Source: Macrothele yani | Taxonomy: Eukaryota; Arthropoda; Arachnida; Araneae; Macrothelidae | DNA: 64,000 nt | Reading direction: 5' to 3' | NCBI GenBank assembly: GCA_039090855.1 | Contig: CM077022.1 | Span: 71,076,971-71,140,970, forward strand | In this document: positions 22,888-34,082 of the stretch, piece by piece | Numbering within the stretch: the stretch's first letter is position 1 | Layout of the letters: each line of letters opens with the position of its first letter | Translations under genes and position numbers: made by a program | Notes under the pieces: model-generated | Databases searched by the model: none | What the model was told of the DNA's origin: nothing | Seen by the model: only the letters and a program-made list of their open reading frames with translations

Positions 22888-24194
22888 CGAGGGTCATAAC
22901 GAAAGTTCTGCACACGTTAATCTAAAACGGAAGCGGACGATACAATCGGGAAAATGATTGCGTCATGTCAAAGACAGACTCTCAGCAACGCAGTGGTATC
23001 AGAACGAAGCGCTATCATTTGCTGTGTGGACGTGGAAGGGTTTGGAAATGGAAGCGTGCAGCTCCTCAGGTTGAGTCACGGCGTTAGACCAGCGCTCGAA
23101 TGCGAAAATAGAAACTCGGGGGGGGGGACGCTCCGACACAGATCCACACTGCCTTGCAAGAAGTTGGGGGGGGGGACTCTTGATCAAAGCACGATTTCTC
23201 GCTGGGCATCGCGCTTTCGGGAGGTCCGGAGCAGCACCGAAGATGACCACCGCTCAGACCGACCTCAAACGGCGATAGACAAACAATCTGTCACCATTGT
23301 TTCAACGCTTCTCGAAGAGAATCGCCGTTGGAGTGTCGAGGAGACTGCTCATAACGCAGATTTGTCCATCATGTCTGTTCACCTGATTTTGAGCGACTCA
23401 CTGGGAAAAAGCAAAATCGCCGCGCGCTGGGTGCCACATCAACTTACCCCCGAGCACAAGGCAGCCAGAATGAACAGCGCACAGTATCACCTCCACATGT
23501 TCGAAAGGGAGGGCGACACCTTCCTGAACAGAATTGTCGCAATTGATGAGACTTGGACCCGTGATTTTGAGCCAGAACAGAAGTCACAATCAGCGGAATG
23601 GAGGTAACCAAGTTCTCCACACCCCTAAGTGTCATCGGCAACAATCCAAAGTGAAGCAAGTGATGATTTTTGCGTACGATGCCCAGGGTGTTGAGGATCG
23701 AGTGATGGTAAGGCAAAATGTCAACGCACAATATTATCGTGACTTTCTGAGGACAAAGTTGAGACCGAAAATTCGTCAAAATCGCCCCAACTTGTTGGAG
23801 GCGGCAACGATCTTGCTGCATGACAACACATCGTGTCATGGTGCAGCGTCGGTACGGGAACTTTCGTCGAAATATGGCTGGGAAACTTTATTCCACCCAC
23901 CATACAGCCCTGATCTTAGTCTACCCGATTTTGATATTTTCCCAAAGTTAAAAAAATCGGCTCCGTGGTAGCCGCTACGAATCGCTGGACGAACTGTCAT
24001 TGGTCGTGACCCGAGTAATACGACAGCTGAGCAAAGATGGCGTACTACGGGGCATCCAGGACCTACCTCAACGCTGGCAAGCTGTCTTTAGCAGAGGAGG
24101 GAAGTACATTGAACGGTAATAAGGTAAGTTTTCCCCGTTACTTTTCACTTTTCTCAAAAATGGACAGTGTGCAGAACTTTTGTTAGGAACCTCG
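22888..24194 (+). mobile_element. mariner element with CGAGG...AAGTTCTGCACAC ends
   Basis: Left end CGAGGGTCATAACGAAAGTT and right end CTTTTGTTAGGAACCTCG, flanked by TA on both sides (22886-22887, 24195-24196). 1307 bp, normal mariner size. Confidence 0.9.
22954..24119 (+). pseudogene. mariner transposase (DD34D), broken
   Basis: The N-terminal part has VEGFGNGSVQLLRLSHGV and, after two G-runs of 9 and 8 bases (23118-23127 and 23164-23172), STISRWASRFREVRSS. Then come the GRP-like linker, the WSVEETAHNADLSIMSVHLI helix pair and VPHQLTPEHKAAR. Catalytic blocks IVAIDETW, LLHDNTSCH and YSPDLSLPDFDIF keep all three Asp. TAA at 23605-23607, a frameshift near 23630 and another near 23965, after which YESLDELSLVVTRVI and QDLPQRWQAVF complete the C-terminus. 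The G-runs look like slippage expansions. Confidence 0.9.
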
Positions 24195-24196
24195 TA

Positions 24197-24611
24197 TCCA
24201 AATGTAAATGGTTATGAAAAGCTAAGGATGTAACGTTAAGCGCAGAAGATAGTGAATAATAATCAGTTGATTGCTTACACAATTTACTTGCGGTCTTTAC
24301 TGTTCCACCCAGACGCACAGCAAAATAAGTGGAGGGAATATCTGTTGTATATATTAATGCTTAAATCATGGCTAACAAGGGATTCATTCAATACATCAGA
24401 GATTTGAAGAAGCATTTTCCAGCGCTTATGCATCGATTCTCTTTAGACACATTTCTTATCCTGCAATATCATTCATCTTATATTTATGTCGGGTCACTGC
24501 GGTGAATCTTCTCCCACTTATTTCTGTCCTGAGTCATTCTTTAAATGTTTTTCACTCATGTCATTCTTCGATCCTTCATCTCATCTTAAAACCTCCTGTT
24601 GTCGATGTGTA
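24197..24611. other. no recognised feature
   Basis: Unique AT-rich DNA between two TA-flanked elements. No gene or repeat seen. Confidence 0.4.
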
Positions 24612-24739
24612 TACACTGAAGAACAATTGAATTAGAGACAGCTGACATTATGCTGTGGGCGCCCTGTAAACGGAAACGACATGACGTATGCAGCGATCCG
24701 ACAATATAAGGAGTGATGCGACGGGAATCAGTAAGAGTC

Positions 24740-26039
24740 GGACGCAGTATCGGTAAGACTAAGTGCATTTGATCGTGGGCAAATTGTCGGGGTCCGACTA
24801 TTGGGTCACTCCATCTCGGAAGTCGTGCAGGCACTGGTATTTTCAAGAGCCACTGTGTACTGAATCAGCTAGATTTTAATCATTGTATCATGTTTTTATG
24901 ACTATTTGTTCCATTATCTTTTTTAGCCCTTCCATCGTTCTCATTTTTCAGTTTTACATGATCAGTCAGATTTTAAGCTTTTTACCACATTTTTAATACT
25001 ATTTGTTTGTCTTGTTTCTGGCGCTCTTTGGCCAACCATGGCCCTTGCGCCATAAAAATCAAACAACCAACCAACCAACCAACCAACCAACCAACCAACC
25101 GAGCCACTGTGTCACGGGTGCACCGTGAGTACATCGAATCCGATAAAACCATCCCTGTAAGGGCCAACTGCCGTGGACAACAGCGTGTGGATGAGCGGGG
25201 TCATCGTCGGCTAGCTCGCTCGCATTATAACAGCGGATAGACTGGCCACAGTACAAGAAATCACTCGGCAATTTAACGCTGGTGCACAAAAACGTGTAAG
25301 CAGCCACACCATCCAGAACCATCTCTTCGCTATGGGGCACAGAAGCCATCGTCCCACGAGGGTACCGTTGCTGACCGCACATCACAAGGTGCAAAGATTA
25401 GCATGGGCGCGGGAACATCGCCACTGGACCCTAGACATGTGAAAAAATGTTGCCTGGACTGATGAGTCGAGATACACGTTGGTACATGCGGATGGCAGGA
25501 TACGAGTACGGCGCAAACCACATGAAGCGATGGATCCTTCTTGCCAGCAGGGTACTCTTCAAGCTGGTGGGAGTGGCATTCTCGTCTGAGGACTGCTTAC
25601 GTGTACTGAAATGGGACCCCTGGTACGTGTGACATCGTCCCTCACAGGTCAACGTTACCGAGATATCCTGGACGATCATTTGCTCCCGTTTGTGTGTCTT
25701 GAACATCCCACTGGGGACCTCATCCAGCAACAAGACAATGCACCGTGCCATCGCTCCCGAATTGTATCCGAATGGTTGGATGAACACTCCACCAACGTGC
25801 CCTCGCTTCCTTGGCCAGCTAGGTCACCTGAACTCAATCCCATCGAGCACATCTGGGATGCCATCGAGAGAGATGTTCGAGGCTCTGACCCTCCTCCATC
25901 AAATCTTCGTGAAGTGTGGGAACTTCTTCAGGGGTCGTGGATACACATGGCTTCCCAACGCTTCCGGTGTCTTGTCGAGTCCATGCCGAGACGAATTGCC
26001 GCCGTCATCAGGGCGAAAGCTGGTGCTACACGTTACTAG
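24740..26039 (+). pseudogene. Tc1 transposase T3, interrupted
   Basis: The N-terminal LSAFDRGQIVG-like helix-turn-helix is degraded and then split by the LINE tail after FSRAT. After the insert VHREYIESDKTIPVRANC continues, with frame changes through the middle. The C-terminal third is intact (25611-26039): IQQQDNAPCHRSRIVSEW carries the second Asp, ARSPELNPIEHIWDAIER the Glu, and the protein ends VIRAKAGATRY followed by TAG. Aligns closely with the minus-strand copy at 38201-39241. Confidence 0.85.
24859..25100 (+). mobile_element. 5'-truncated LINE tail inserted in Tc1 (12-bp duplication)
   Basis: The 12 bases GAGCCACTGTGT occur at 24847-24858 and again at 25101-25112. Between them is 242 bp ending in GGCGCTCTTTGGCC, CCTTGCGCCATAAA and an (AACC)n tail. 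The aligned T3 copy at 38-39 kb lacks it. The duplication and repeated tail show target-primed retrotransposition of a short LINE or SINE 3' end. Confidence 0.9.
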
Positions 26040-26218
26040 ACAGGTATCTCTAATTCAATTGCTCTTCAGTGTAACTCCAAGTTACACGCGCATCTTTCGT
26101 TCGTTTCTAAATAGATGTTCATATCAGTGAAATTTTGCTTACTGATCCTTCTTCGAAAACTTCCATTAGGAAATTCATCCTTTTGGGGGACACTGTACAT
26201 CCATCTCATCATTCTCAT

Positions 26219-26889
26219 TCGGCATAAGCAAATTCCAAATTGAGGCATAAGCAAATTTTAATAAACTTCAGGCATAAGCAAATTCCAATAAACTTCAGGC
26301 ATAAGCAAATTCCAATAAACTTCAGGCATAAGCAAATTCCAATAAACTTCAGGCCAAAGCAAATTCTAATAAACTTCAGGCATAAGTAAATTCCAATAAA
26401 CTTCAGGCATAAGCAAATTCCAATAAACTTCAGACATAAGCAAATTCCAATAAACTTCAGACATAAGCAAATTCCAATAAACTTCAGGCATAAGCAAATT
26501 CCAATAAACTTCAGGCCAAAGCAAATTCCAATAAACTTCAGGCATAAGCAAATTCCAATAAACTTCAGGCATAAGCAAATTCCAATAAACTTCAGACATA
26601 AGTAAATTCCCATAAACTTCAGGCATAAGCAAATTCCTATAAACTTCAGGCCAAAGCAAATTCTAATAAACTTCAGGCATAAGTAAATTCCAATAAACTT
26701 CAGGCATAAGCAAATTCCAATAAACTTCAGACATAAGCAAATTCCAATAAACTTCACGCATAAGCAAATTCCAACAAACTTCAGGCCAAAGCAAATTCTA
26801 ATAAACTTCAGGCATAAGTAAATTCCAATAAACTTCAGGCATATGCAAATTCCAATAAACTTCAGGCATAAGCAAATTCCAAATTGAGC
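26219..26889. repeat. 27-bp minisatellite, about 25 copies
   Basis: Unit GCATAAGCAAATTCCAATAA then ACTTCAG, with GCCAAAGC, ACATAAGC and TTCTAATA variants in a loose higher-order pattern. The array is bracketed at both ends by GCATAAGCAAATTCCAAATT. Because 27 is a multiple of 3, a 227-codon repeat frame (IGICLCLKF units) stays open on the minus strand. I regard that as a consequence of the periodicity. Confidence 0.95.
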
Positions 26890-27811
26890 AGTTGCCACAT
26901 GATCTCTACAGACTATTAATTTTCAGATGCAAACAACATTGCGTTTCTTACGATTTTGATGTAGCTAATTATATTGCAACAATACTTCAGTGTCAGTGTT
27001 GCAAAAACCCTAATACACTTCTCATATCAGTTCCAAGAAAGATAAAAACAAAGGTGTACTTTCTTGCAAAAGAAAGTACGTTCTCGTCAATGATATCCAA
27101 AAATTTGCATGCTCTCGGTCACGGGGAGATTCACGTCTAATCATATTTTACCTCTACGGACATTCACAAATATATGCTAAAATAGAGTCTGAATGTTACC
27201 CATTAAGCCATTTCAGACGATGCCGATAGTATGCAAAAGATGGCATAATTACAAAAGTAAAATGTCTCTGTCTAAATGAAGAAATAGTTGCAGAAGTGGA
27301 TTCAGAGAAGCATTTGGCACAGTCTTATCTAGAATGTCTTCTGTAAACTCAAGCTATTAGTGGCTTAGATTCCTCAAACCGCACATGCCGCATGATCCGT
27401 CATTCTCGTTCATTAGCATGCAGGTTTTCATGACTCCTGACATTTCATTAAAGGCATGGTTTCTGTTTTCGTTTACAACCGAGAAGTCAACAATACCCTG
27501 CTGGCTTAATGCCTAGTTCATTTCAGGAAGCTGCCTTTACCACTTGAACACCAGTCCGACTTCTTCAAATGTTCGACGTCAGCCTAGAATTTAAATGCTT
27601 TTATCTGAATGATGAAGACCACGAAAATATGCGCAAAAATTTCAGAAAGAAGCTAAATTGAAGCCAGAAAATGCCTAACTTACGAATAATAATACTTGGA
27701 CTCCTTGTAGCAGATAACCAATTAAAAGCTCATATCACCTTCAAAGCACGACACTGCACTCACAATTGGTAAACCAACACATGAGTTTTAAAACACATTT
27801 ACTAAAAATGT
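26890..27811. other. no recognised feature
   Basis: Unique sequence with one 82-codon open frame (26892-27140) of no known family. No RNA gene seen. Confidence 0.35.
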
Positions 27812-27873
27812 AAAGTTTGATCTTTCGGTCTGACTTTGAGACTATCATCAGACAGATTAACACAAGATGTTCG
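27812..27873 (-). other. Penelope-type terminal motif, hammerhead-like
   Basis: The minus strand reads CTGATGA, then a short GTCT/AGAC stem, then CGAAAG. CUGAUGA and GAAA are the two conserved core segments of hammerhead ribozymes, which Penelope-like elements are known to carry. Extra bases next to the stem break the strict consensus. It lies beside a Penelope remnant on the same strand and is split from it by an SINE. Confidence 0.4.
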
Positions 27874-28097
27874 TGCCGCCCCGGTGGCGCAGTGGTCCAA
27901 GGCGCTGGCCTCTGATCATTCGTCCGTAAGGGGTCCGGGTTCGAATCCCGGTCAGGCATGGATGTTGTGTTTGTCTTACGGCACTGGCTCTCTCCCTTCC
28001 CTGGAACCAGTGACCCGAAATTAGGGACGGGCGACTGCTTATACCCCATTGAGTTGCTCACGGTGGTCGTTAAACCTCCAATCAAAAAAAAAAAAAA
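27874..28097 (+). mobile_element. tRNA-derived SINE, family S3, best copy
   Basis: A 5' tRNA-like region (GCCGCCCCGGTGGCGCAGTG, A box; GGGTTCGAATCCCGG, B box) is followed by a body with GGCACTGGCTCTC and GGAACCAGTGACCC, a 3' end GTGGTCGTTAAACCTCCAAT and a poly-A tail. The duplication AAGATGTTCG lies at 27864-27873 and 28098-28107. Other copies: 5849 (-), 36706 (+), 58183 (-), 63028 (-). Confidence 0.95.
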
Positions 28098-28222
28098 AAG
28101 ATGTTCGCTCTTAAATATCTCAATAATGACTTATCGGTGGCGGTTAATTGCGTGACAAGTCCTTGTTGGTAGCGCCCTCAGCAAAATAAGGAACAAAGTA
28201 TTGTCGACGTAATACATACTAC

Positions 28223-29345
28223 CTAAGTGGGTGGTTGAGTTACATTGTCCCCATTATTCCCTCGTTTGTTGAATAGTGTTCCCCAGGCCGGCGGAATTTC
28301 ACAAGGTAGATGATGATCGTTACAACACTGCGGCCCTCTATCCAAAATACACATGCTTTCGGTAAAGAGCAGGAAAGCCAGGTTTGTAGGAGTTACAATG
28401 ATTTTAGATTCCTCCCAAATCGGAAAATGCGTACCGCTATAAGTGGTACGAGCTAACGATTTAGAGAAAGCACCCATTTTTATATTGTAGAAGTGTTCTT
28501 TCAAACGGATTTTTAAACACCGACTTGTATACCCAATGTATGATGTGGGTGGCTCGTTATTGTCTATGGAGTTCATAGGTATCACATAAACTCCATACTT
28601 GTCTTCTCCCCTGAACAGGGCCTTGATCCTTCCTTATTGTTGATAAAATGTTTGTTGTTCTGATACCAAAGTCCATATTAAATTTCTTGCAATGATTTTT
28701 AAGATTTTTAAGACCAAGTTCACGGAGGTGTGGTTCTCCATAGATCTCACGAACCGCATGCCAGGCTGTTCAGGCCGATGCGTTGTGGAATTAGCTAATC
28801 TAATCCTACGTAAGATTTGGTTCGCAAGGTGTTCTGGATAACCGTGTAATAGGGCTATCTCTTGAATTTTCTGGATTTCTGCCCTACGAAGATCTATATT
28901 AGAGGAATGGGTGAACTCCCTCTTGAAAAGAAATCTAAGGCCTGCCAATTTATAAGGTAGTGGATGGACTGATTTAAACAGAATTAAGGTAGAGTTAGTG
29001 GTTGGTTTCCTAAAAGCAGAAAATTTTATTGAATACAAAGTAGGGTCCTTGGCCATCAGAAAGTCAAGAAACGGTAAGGAATCATTGACCTCTAATTCCA
29101 AGGTGAAGTTAATGGAGATATAGTTTTGTGACAGCTAATCGACAAATTTATAAAGCTCATCAACAGGGTGGGGCCAAAATATCAGCACGTGCGTCGTCTA
29201 CGTACTTCAAATAGAGAGTGGGCTGAAATGGTGTCCTTGCAAGTGTCTCTTTCTCGAGTTTTTCCATAACAGTTTCCGCGAGCACCGGGGACAATGGCGA
29301 GCCCATGGGGGCACCCTCGCACTATTGAATACGTTTTTAATTGGT
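28223..29345 (-). pseudogene. Penelope-like element: reverse transcriptase C-part and GIY-YIG endonuclease
   Basis: Reading 29345 downward on the minus strand: GAPMGSPLSPVLAETVMEKL, then PTLYLKYVDDA (YVDD is the polymerase catalytic site), then after a break NDSLPFLDFLMAKDPTLYSI and FSAFRKPTTNS. The C-terminal domain has SYIGYTSRCLKIRLKEHFYN, the YIG...R...EH signature of GIY-YIG nucleases. This reverse-transcriptase-plus-GIY-YIG pairing defines Penelope-like elements, which copy RNA to DNA at nicked chromosome sites. Stops and frameshifts near 29100-29140 and 28600 inactivate it; the N-terminal region is missing. Confidence 0.85.
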
Positions 29346-29469
29346 TAACTAATTTGCACGAAAACTTTATTCCACTACCACGTTGTAGCAGATAATTTCG
29401 TAAAGCCGTCTCTCAACTGGCATTTCCGGAGTCTTTTTAGCTACGTTTTTAGCACGTCTTTTGTAAAAA

Positions 29470-32000
29470 AATGTCGTGCTTCTGTTATCGGTTTGTCCGT
29501 CCGTCCGTCTGTACCCACGGTATCTCTGCAACTATTAGTCCGATTTGAAAAATTCTTTTTGCATTCGGAAGATTGAAATATGCCAATGATGATCCTTTAT
29601 TTCGTTTTTTTTTTAGGATGCACAATTTTGCCGCTAGAAGGCGTAAATGCAGATGTCGAATTCAAAAATACGCTTTATTCCACATATTTGCTTCTAAACA
29701 TCCGATTGAAAAAAATCTTTTATATTTCGATTCCATTTATGTCGAAGAGTATTTTAGATATAGATTCCTTCCCAAATTACGCATAGATTTTCCGCTAGGG
29801 GGCGTAAAAGTAAATTACATTTTTCCCGATAACTTTTCTCCTAAAACTCCGATTTGAAAAATCTTTTTTTCAGCGGATACATCTCCTAATGGAAAATCTT
29901 TTGCATATAATTTCGAATTTTTAGTAAAGAATACTTTGGCCACCAGGGGGCGTAAGTGTTAATGTTTGCTTCTGATGTATTTGCCATAAAATCTGAGTTT
30001 TCTAAAATATCGATTGAAACAATTCTTTCGTGGACTGATGCCACTCACATTGATAAACCTTTTCGGAATATTTTCTCCCTAAAATATTCCACAGTTTCTC
30101 CGCCAGGGGGCGTAGATGTATATCTTATTTTTGTCACTATCTCTACTTCTAAGAGTCCGATTTAAAAAATTCCTTCTTTGTTGGATAGTGTTTCTAGTAT
30201 GACATGTTTTTCCTACAAACTCAAAACTTTCAAGTAATTCATAGACTTTCCGCTATGGGGCGTAAAGGTAAACTGCGTTTCCCCCGATATCTTTGCTTCT
30301 AAAACTCCGATTTAAAAATTTCTTTCTGCACAGGATACAGCTCCTGATGGGAAATTTTTTGCGTACAATTTCCAATTTTTGGTTAAAAAATGGTTTTGCC
30401 ACCAGGGGGCGTAAATCTTAATTTCCGCTTCTGATGTATTTGCAGCAAAATATGAGCTCCTAAATTCTCGATTAAAAAAAACGTCGTTTATAAACCGATA
30501 CTACTCATGTCGACAAACCTTTTAGGAACATTTTCTAATGGTTTCTACGCCAGGGGGCGTAAATGTATATCTTATTTTTGTCAATATCTCTACTTCTAGG
30601 GGTTCGATTTGAAAAATTCCTTTTTTGTTGGATAATGTTTCCAGTATGACATTTGCTTCATATAATTTCAAAATTTTCAAGTAATTCATATACTTTCCGC
30701 TAGGTGGCGTAAAGGTAAATTGCGTTTCTCCTATATCTCTGCTTCTAAATTTCCGATTTGAAAAATTCTTTCTGCAACGGATACAGCTCCTGATGGGAAA
30801 TCGTTTGCACATAATTTCTAATTTTTGTAAAAAAAAAAAATGGTTTAGCCACCAGGGGGCGTAAACCTTAATTTCCGCTTCTGATGTATTTGCAGCAAAA
30901 TATGAGATTCTAAATTCTCGATTGAAAAAAACGTGGTTTGTAGACCGATACTACTGGTGTCGATAAACCTTTTAGAAACATTTTCTTCTTAAAATAGTGC
31001 ATGGGTACTGCACCAGGGGGCGTAGACGTATATCTTATTTTTGTCAATATCTCGACTTCTAGGAGTCCGAATTAAAAATTCCTTCTTTGTTGGATAGTGT
31101 TTCTAGTGTGACATGTTTTTCTTATAAATTCAAAATTTTCAAGTAATTCATAGACTTTCCGCTAGGGGGCGTAAAGGTAAATTATGTTTCCCACTATTTC
31201 TCTGTTTCTAAACCTCCGATTTGAAAAATTCCTTCTGCGCCGCATACAGCTTCTGATGGGAAATCTTTTGCACATAATTTCTAATTTTTGTAAGAAATGG
31301 TATGGCCACCAGGTGGCGTAAGTCTTAATTTCCACTTCTGATGTATTTGCAGCAAAATATGAGCTTCTAAAATCTCGATTGAAAAAAAGTCTTTTGTTGA
31401 CCGATGCTACTCATGTCGACAAACCTTTTAGGAACACTTTCATCTTGAAGTAATGCATGGTTTCTACGCCAGGGGGCGTAGATGTATATCTTATTTTTGT
31501 CAATATCTCTACTTCTAAAAGTCCAATTTGAAAAATTCCTTCGTTATTGGATAGTGTTTCCGATGCGAAATGTTTTTCCTATAAATTCAGAACTTTCACG
31601 TAAATCATTTAAGACTTTCCGCTAGGGCGCATAAAGGTAAATTGCGTTTTCTGCTCCTAACACTCCGATTTGAAAAAAAATTCCTGTATCGCATACAAGA
31701 CCTGATGGAAAACATTTTTCACATAATTTCTAATGTTTTGTAAATAATGGTTTTGCCACCAGGGGTCATAAGTATTAATTTCTGCTTCTGATGTATTTGT
31801 AGCAAAATCTGGGCTCCTGAAAACTCGACTAAATTTTTCTGTCTTGAACCAATACCGCTCATATGGATAAACCTTTTGAGAATACTTTCTTCCTAAAATA
31901 ATGCATGGTTTTCCCACCAGGGGACGTAAAGTCACATCTTATTTTTGTCGATAGCTCTGTTTCTAAGAGTTCGTAAGCTCACGATTCCATTTACTGCAAT
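29470..32000 (+). repeat. higher-order array of about 152-bp modules with CTCF-like motifs
   Basis: After a (GTCC)n GTCTGT leader (29490-29512) there are sixteen modules. They are of three types in strict rotation: TCCGCTAGGGGGCGTAAAGG, GCCACCAGGGGGCGTAA and CGCCAGGGGGCGTAGATG. Motif positions are about 29628, 29791, 29940, 30101, 30251, 30400, 30549, 30698, 30851, 31011, 31160, 31308, 31469, 31620, 31757 and 31915. Same-type motifs recur every 448-461 bp. All face one way. CCACCAGGGGGCG is the core consensus of vertebrate CTCF. The text between motifs shares TCCGATTTGAAAAATTC. Not coding. Confidence 0.9.
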
Positions 32001-32806
32001 ATCTGAGGGATTAAAGACCCGATTGAAAAACTTCTTTCCTCCGTCAGATACTATTGTTTTCCATACCGGTTCCATTGCCTTTGAATAGCTTTGATAAATT
32101 TAATTTGCGTTAGAACGGATTCAAAAGACGTGCTTATTACACCGGAAAATTCAGTGTCATCTTTCTTGTTTCTTTTGTAATTAAACACCTTAAGGTTTAA
32201 CTACAAAAGAAAAATGTGAACTCAATAATGATTTCTCTGACATCTTTTGGACAAACCTTGGTAGGTTAACATGATATATCCGCTTCTAGAAGCCAAACGG
32301 AAGAAGCTGTTTTTATATGCGATGGATATAACATACACCAATATGATCTACAGCTCGATTCATCTAATTTACCAAAGAGTGGTTGTCCATGGGCCGAAGT
32401 GGTTGTCCATAGGGGCCATAGAATTTTCGGATCGACGGGAAAATAAAAAATCCTGTTAGATTATTTCCCTCTCTAAGTGTAAGTGCGCATGTTTAAATAC
32501 ATAGAGATTTAAATCTCTCTTTTGCATCGGACAGACGTGTTTTACATTTTCTCTCCTGCTCTGTCTGTCAGCTTGCATAAATATATGTACATCAGTACGA
32601 GTTACGGAATTTCTGTTTCCAGAAAACAGAATAGAAATGTTCTTGTCTGATGTGATAGAAATACGTATGCCCAATATTTTTTTATAAAATTCCCAGTTTT
32701 TGCCTTATGCACAATTTCCTCACTACATCTCATTACTGTATAATATCCACGTGTGTCACAGTATATCTGTTTCTAAAGACACATTTTAAGTTTTATTCTT
32801 TATAGT
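32001..32806. other. no recognised feature
   Basis: The first bases are a decayed end of the preceding array. The rest is unique, with no gene or RNA I can support. Confidence 0.35.
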
Positions 32807-33400
32807 GGGTAGAAAGTGGCGTGGTCTGACGAATCAAGATTCCTGGTGCATCACGTAGACGGCCGAGCGCGTATACTACGATTATCAACGGAGGCTATGA
32901 CCCCTGGATGCACTGTTGGGCGGAAACAGGGTGGTGGTGTTATGCTGTGGGTGATGTTTCCTTGGGACATTTTAGGCCCCATTAATCATAATAGCACAAT
33001 CCCTGACAGCTGTCGGATATCTGAGCATCGTTGCGGACTCATGGCAATTGTGTTCCCCGCTAGTGATGACCATTACCAACAAGATAATGTTCCATGCCAC
33101 ACTGCCAGAATCGTCAGGATTGGTTCGAGGAACATGCTGCTGACTTTCTGTTAATTCCAAATTCACCTGACATGAACCCAATCGAACATTTATGGTTCGA
33201 CTTGAAAAAGCGGGTTCGCGCTAAATCACCACCACCCCGAAATGTACCGGAACAGAAGGACCTGCTGTTGACATTATGGTACGAGATATTTCAGGATACC
33301 TATCGCCACCTCATCGAATGGATGCCTCGCCGAGTGGGAGCTGTTTTGCGGGCTAAATGGGGTCCTACAACTTATTTAGGTAGGTGGTCATAATATAATG
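32807..33400 (+). pseudogene. Tc1 transposase fragment, 5'-truncated
   Basis: Begins abruptly in the catalytic core: VAWSDESRFLVHHVDGRARI (Asp 1), VMLWVMF, YQQDNVPCHTARIV (Asp 2), then after a frameshift near 33120 NSPDMNPIEHLWFDLKKR (Glu) and IEWMPRRVGAVLRAKWGPT at the end. The DNA-binding half and left terminal repeat are absent. It differs from T2 and T3 and so is a third Tc1 lineage. Confidence 0.85.
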
Positions 33401-34082
33401 GCTCATTGGTGTATGCGGCTAACTGAAGTATTTACAAAAGAAGGCACTAAAGAGTATAACTTTGTTTTTGAGTTAAAATGTTAAGCAAATTTATTCAGAC
33501 TGTTCATTTATATTTTTTACGTTCCTCAGAGTATGAAATTACGCCCCTGGTATGTGACCATCCTGGGAGGGGGACCACCCTCTCTGCCCTCCCGCTAGCT
33601 ATGACCCTGATTGCAAGCATACGATTTTCTGTGGTGATATTTTGGGTGAGGGAAGCCTATATTGTAATGTAAGCATTGGAACGCATTCAGAAAAGCAAAA
33701 TTTTCTGAGTCAGCTGACTCAGAAGACATTCACAACTATAAAGCGCAAACTGAAAATCAAGGAGGATTATCTTCTAAGAAGCAAATTTATGAACATGTTT
33801 TGCGGCGACACTGGAGATTTTCAGTTCCAAAGGGTAAAACAAAATTATATGTTCTTCAAATGACCCTGTGCATTTCTATTTGGTTGCTCGACATCATTCT
33901 TTAACCCCTGTCAGACCGAAAGCCGAGTCGCGTAATCACGACTTCAACAGTATACAAGTGTGAAGAAAGCGTAGAAAACGAATGGCAAAATAAACAAGAA
34001 AGATGGAACCGAATTCTTGGGTGACATTAGCATGTAATTTGAATCCGTTCAGACGCAAAATAATTTTTCAAGGCGGGTTTCA
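33401..34082. other. mostly unrecognised; contains a dispersed ~95-bp repeat
   Basis: Positions 33529-33622 (TTACGCCCCTGGTATGTGAC, CTGGGAGGG, CTCCCGCTAGCTATGACCCT) recur, diverged, at 55743-55836. No coding sequence seen. The family is unknown. Confidence 0.5.

Larger units (their letters stand above)
24614..26071 (+). mobile_element. Tc1-type element, family T3, copy 1
   Basis: Termini CACTGAAGAACAATTGAATT and the matching AATTCAATTGCTCTTCAGTG, each flanked by TA (24612-24613, 26072-26073). Copy 2 is at 38169-39388. This copy is longer because of a LINE insertion at 24859-25100. Confidence 0.9.

Noticed and set aside
26219..26889. A CRISPR array
   Set aside because: There are no unique spacers between repeats, the genome is eukaryotic, and no cas genes are present. 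The same applies to the 22-bp and 24-bp arrays.
26215..26898. A 227-residue repeat protein (IGICLCLKF units) on the minus strand
   Set aside because: It coincides exactly with the 27-bp minisatellite. There is no start context or non-repeat domain.
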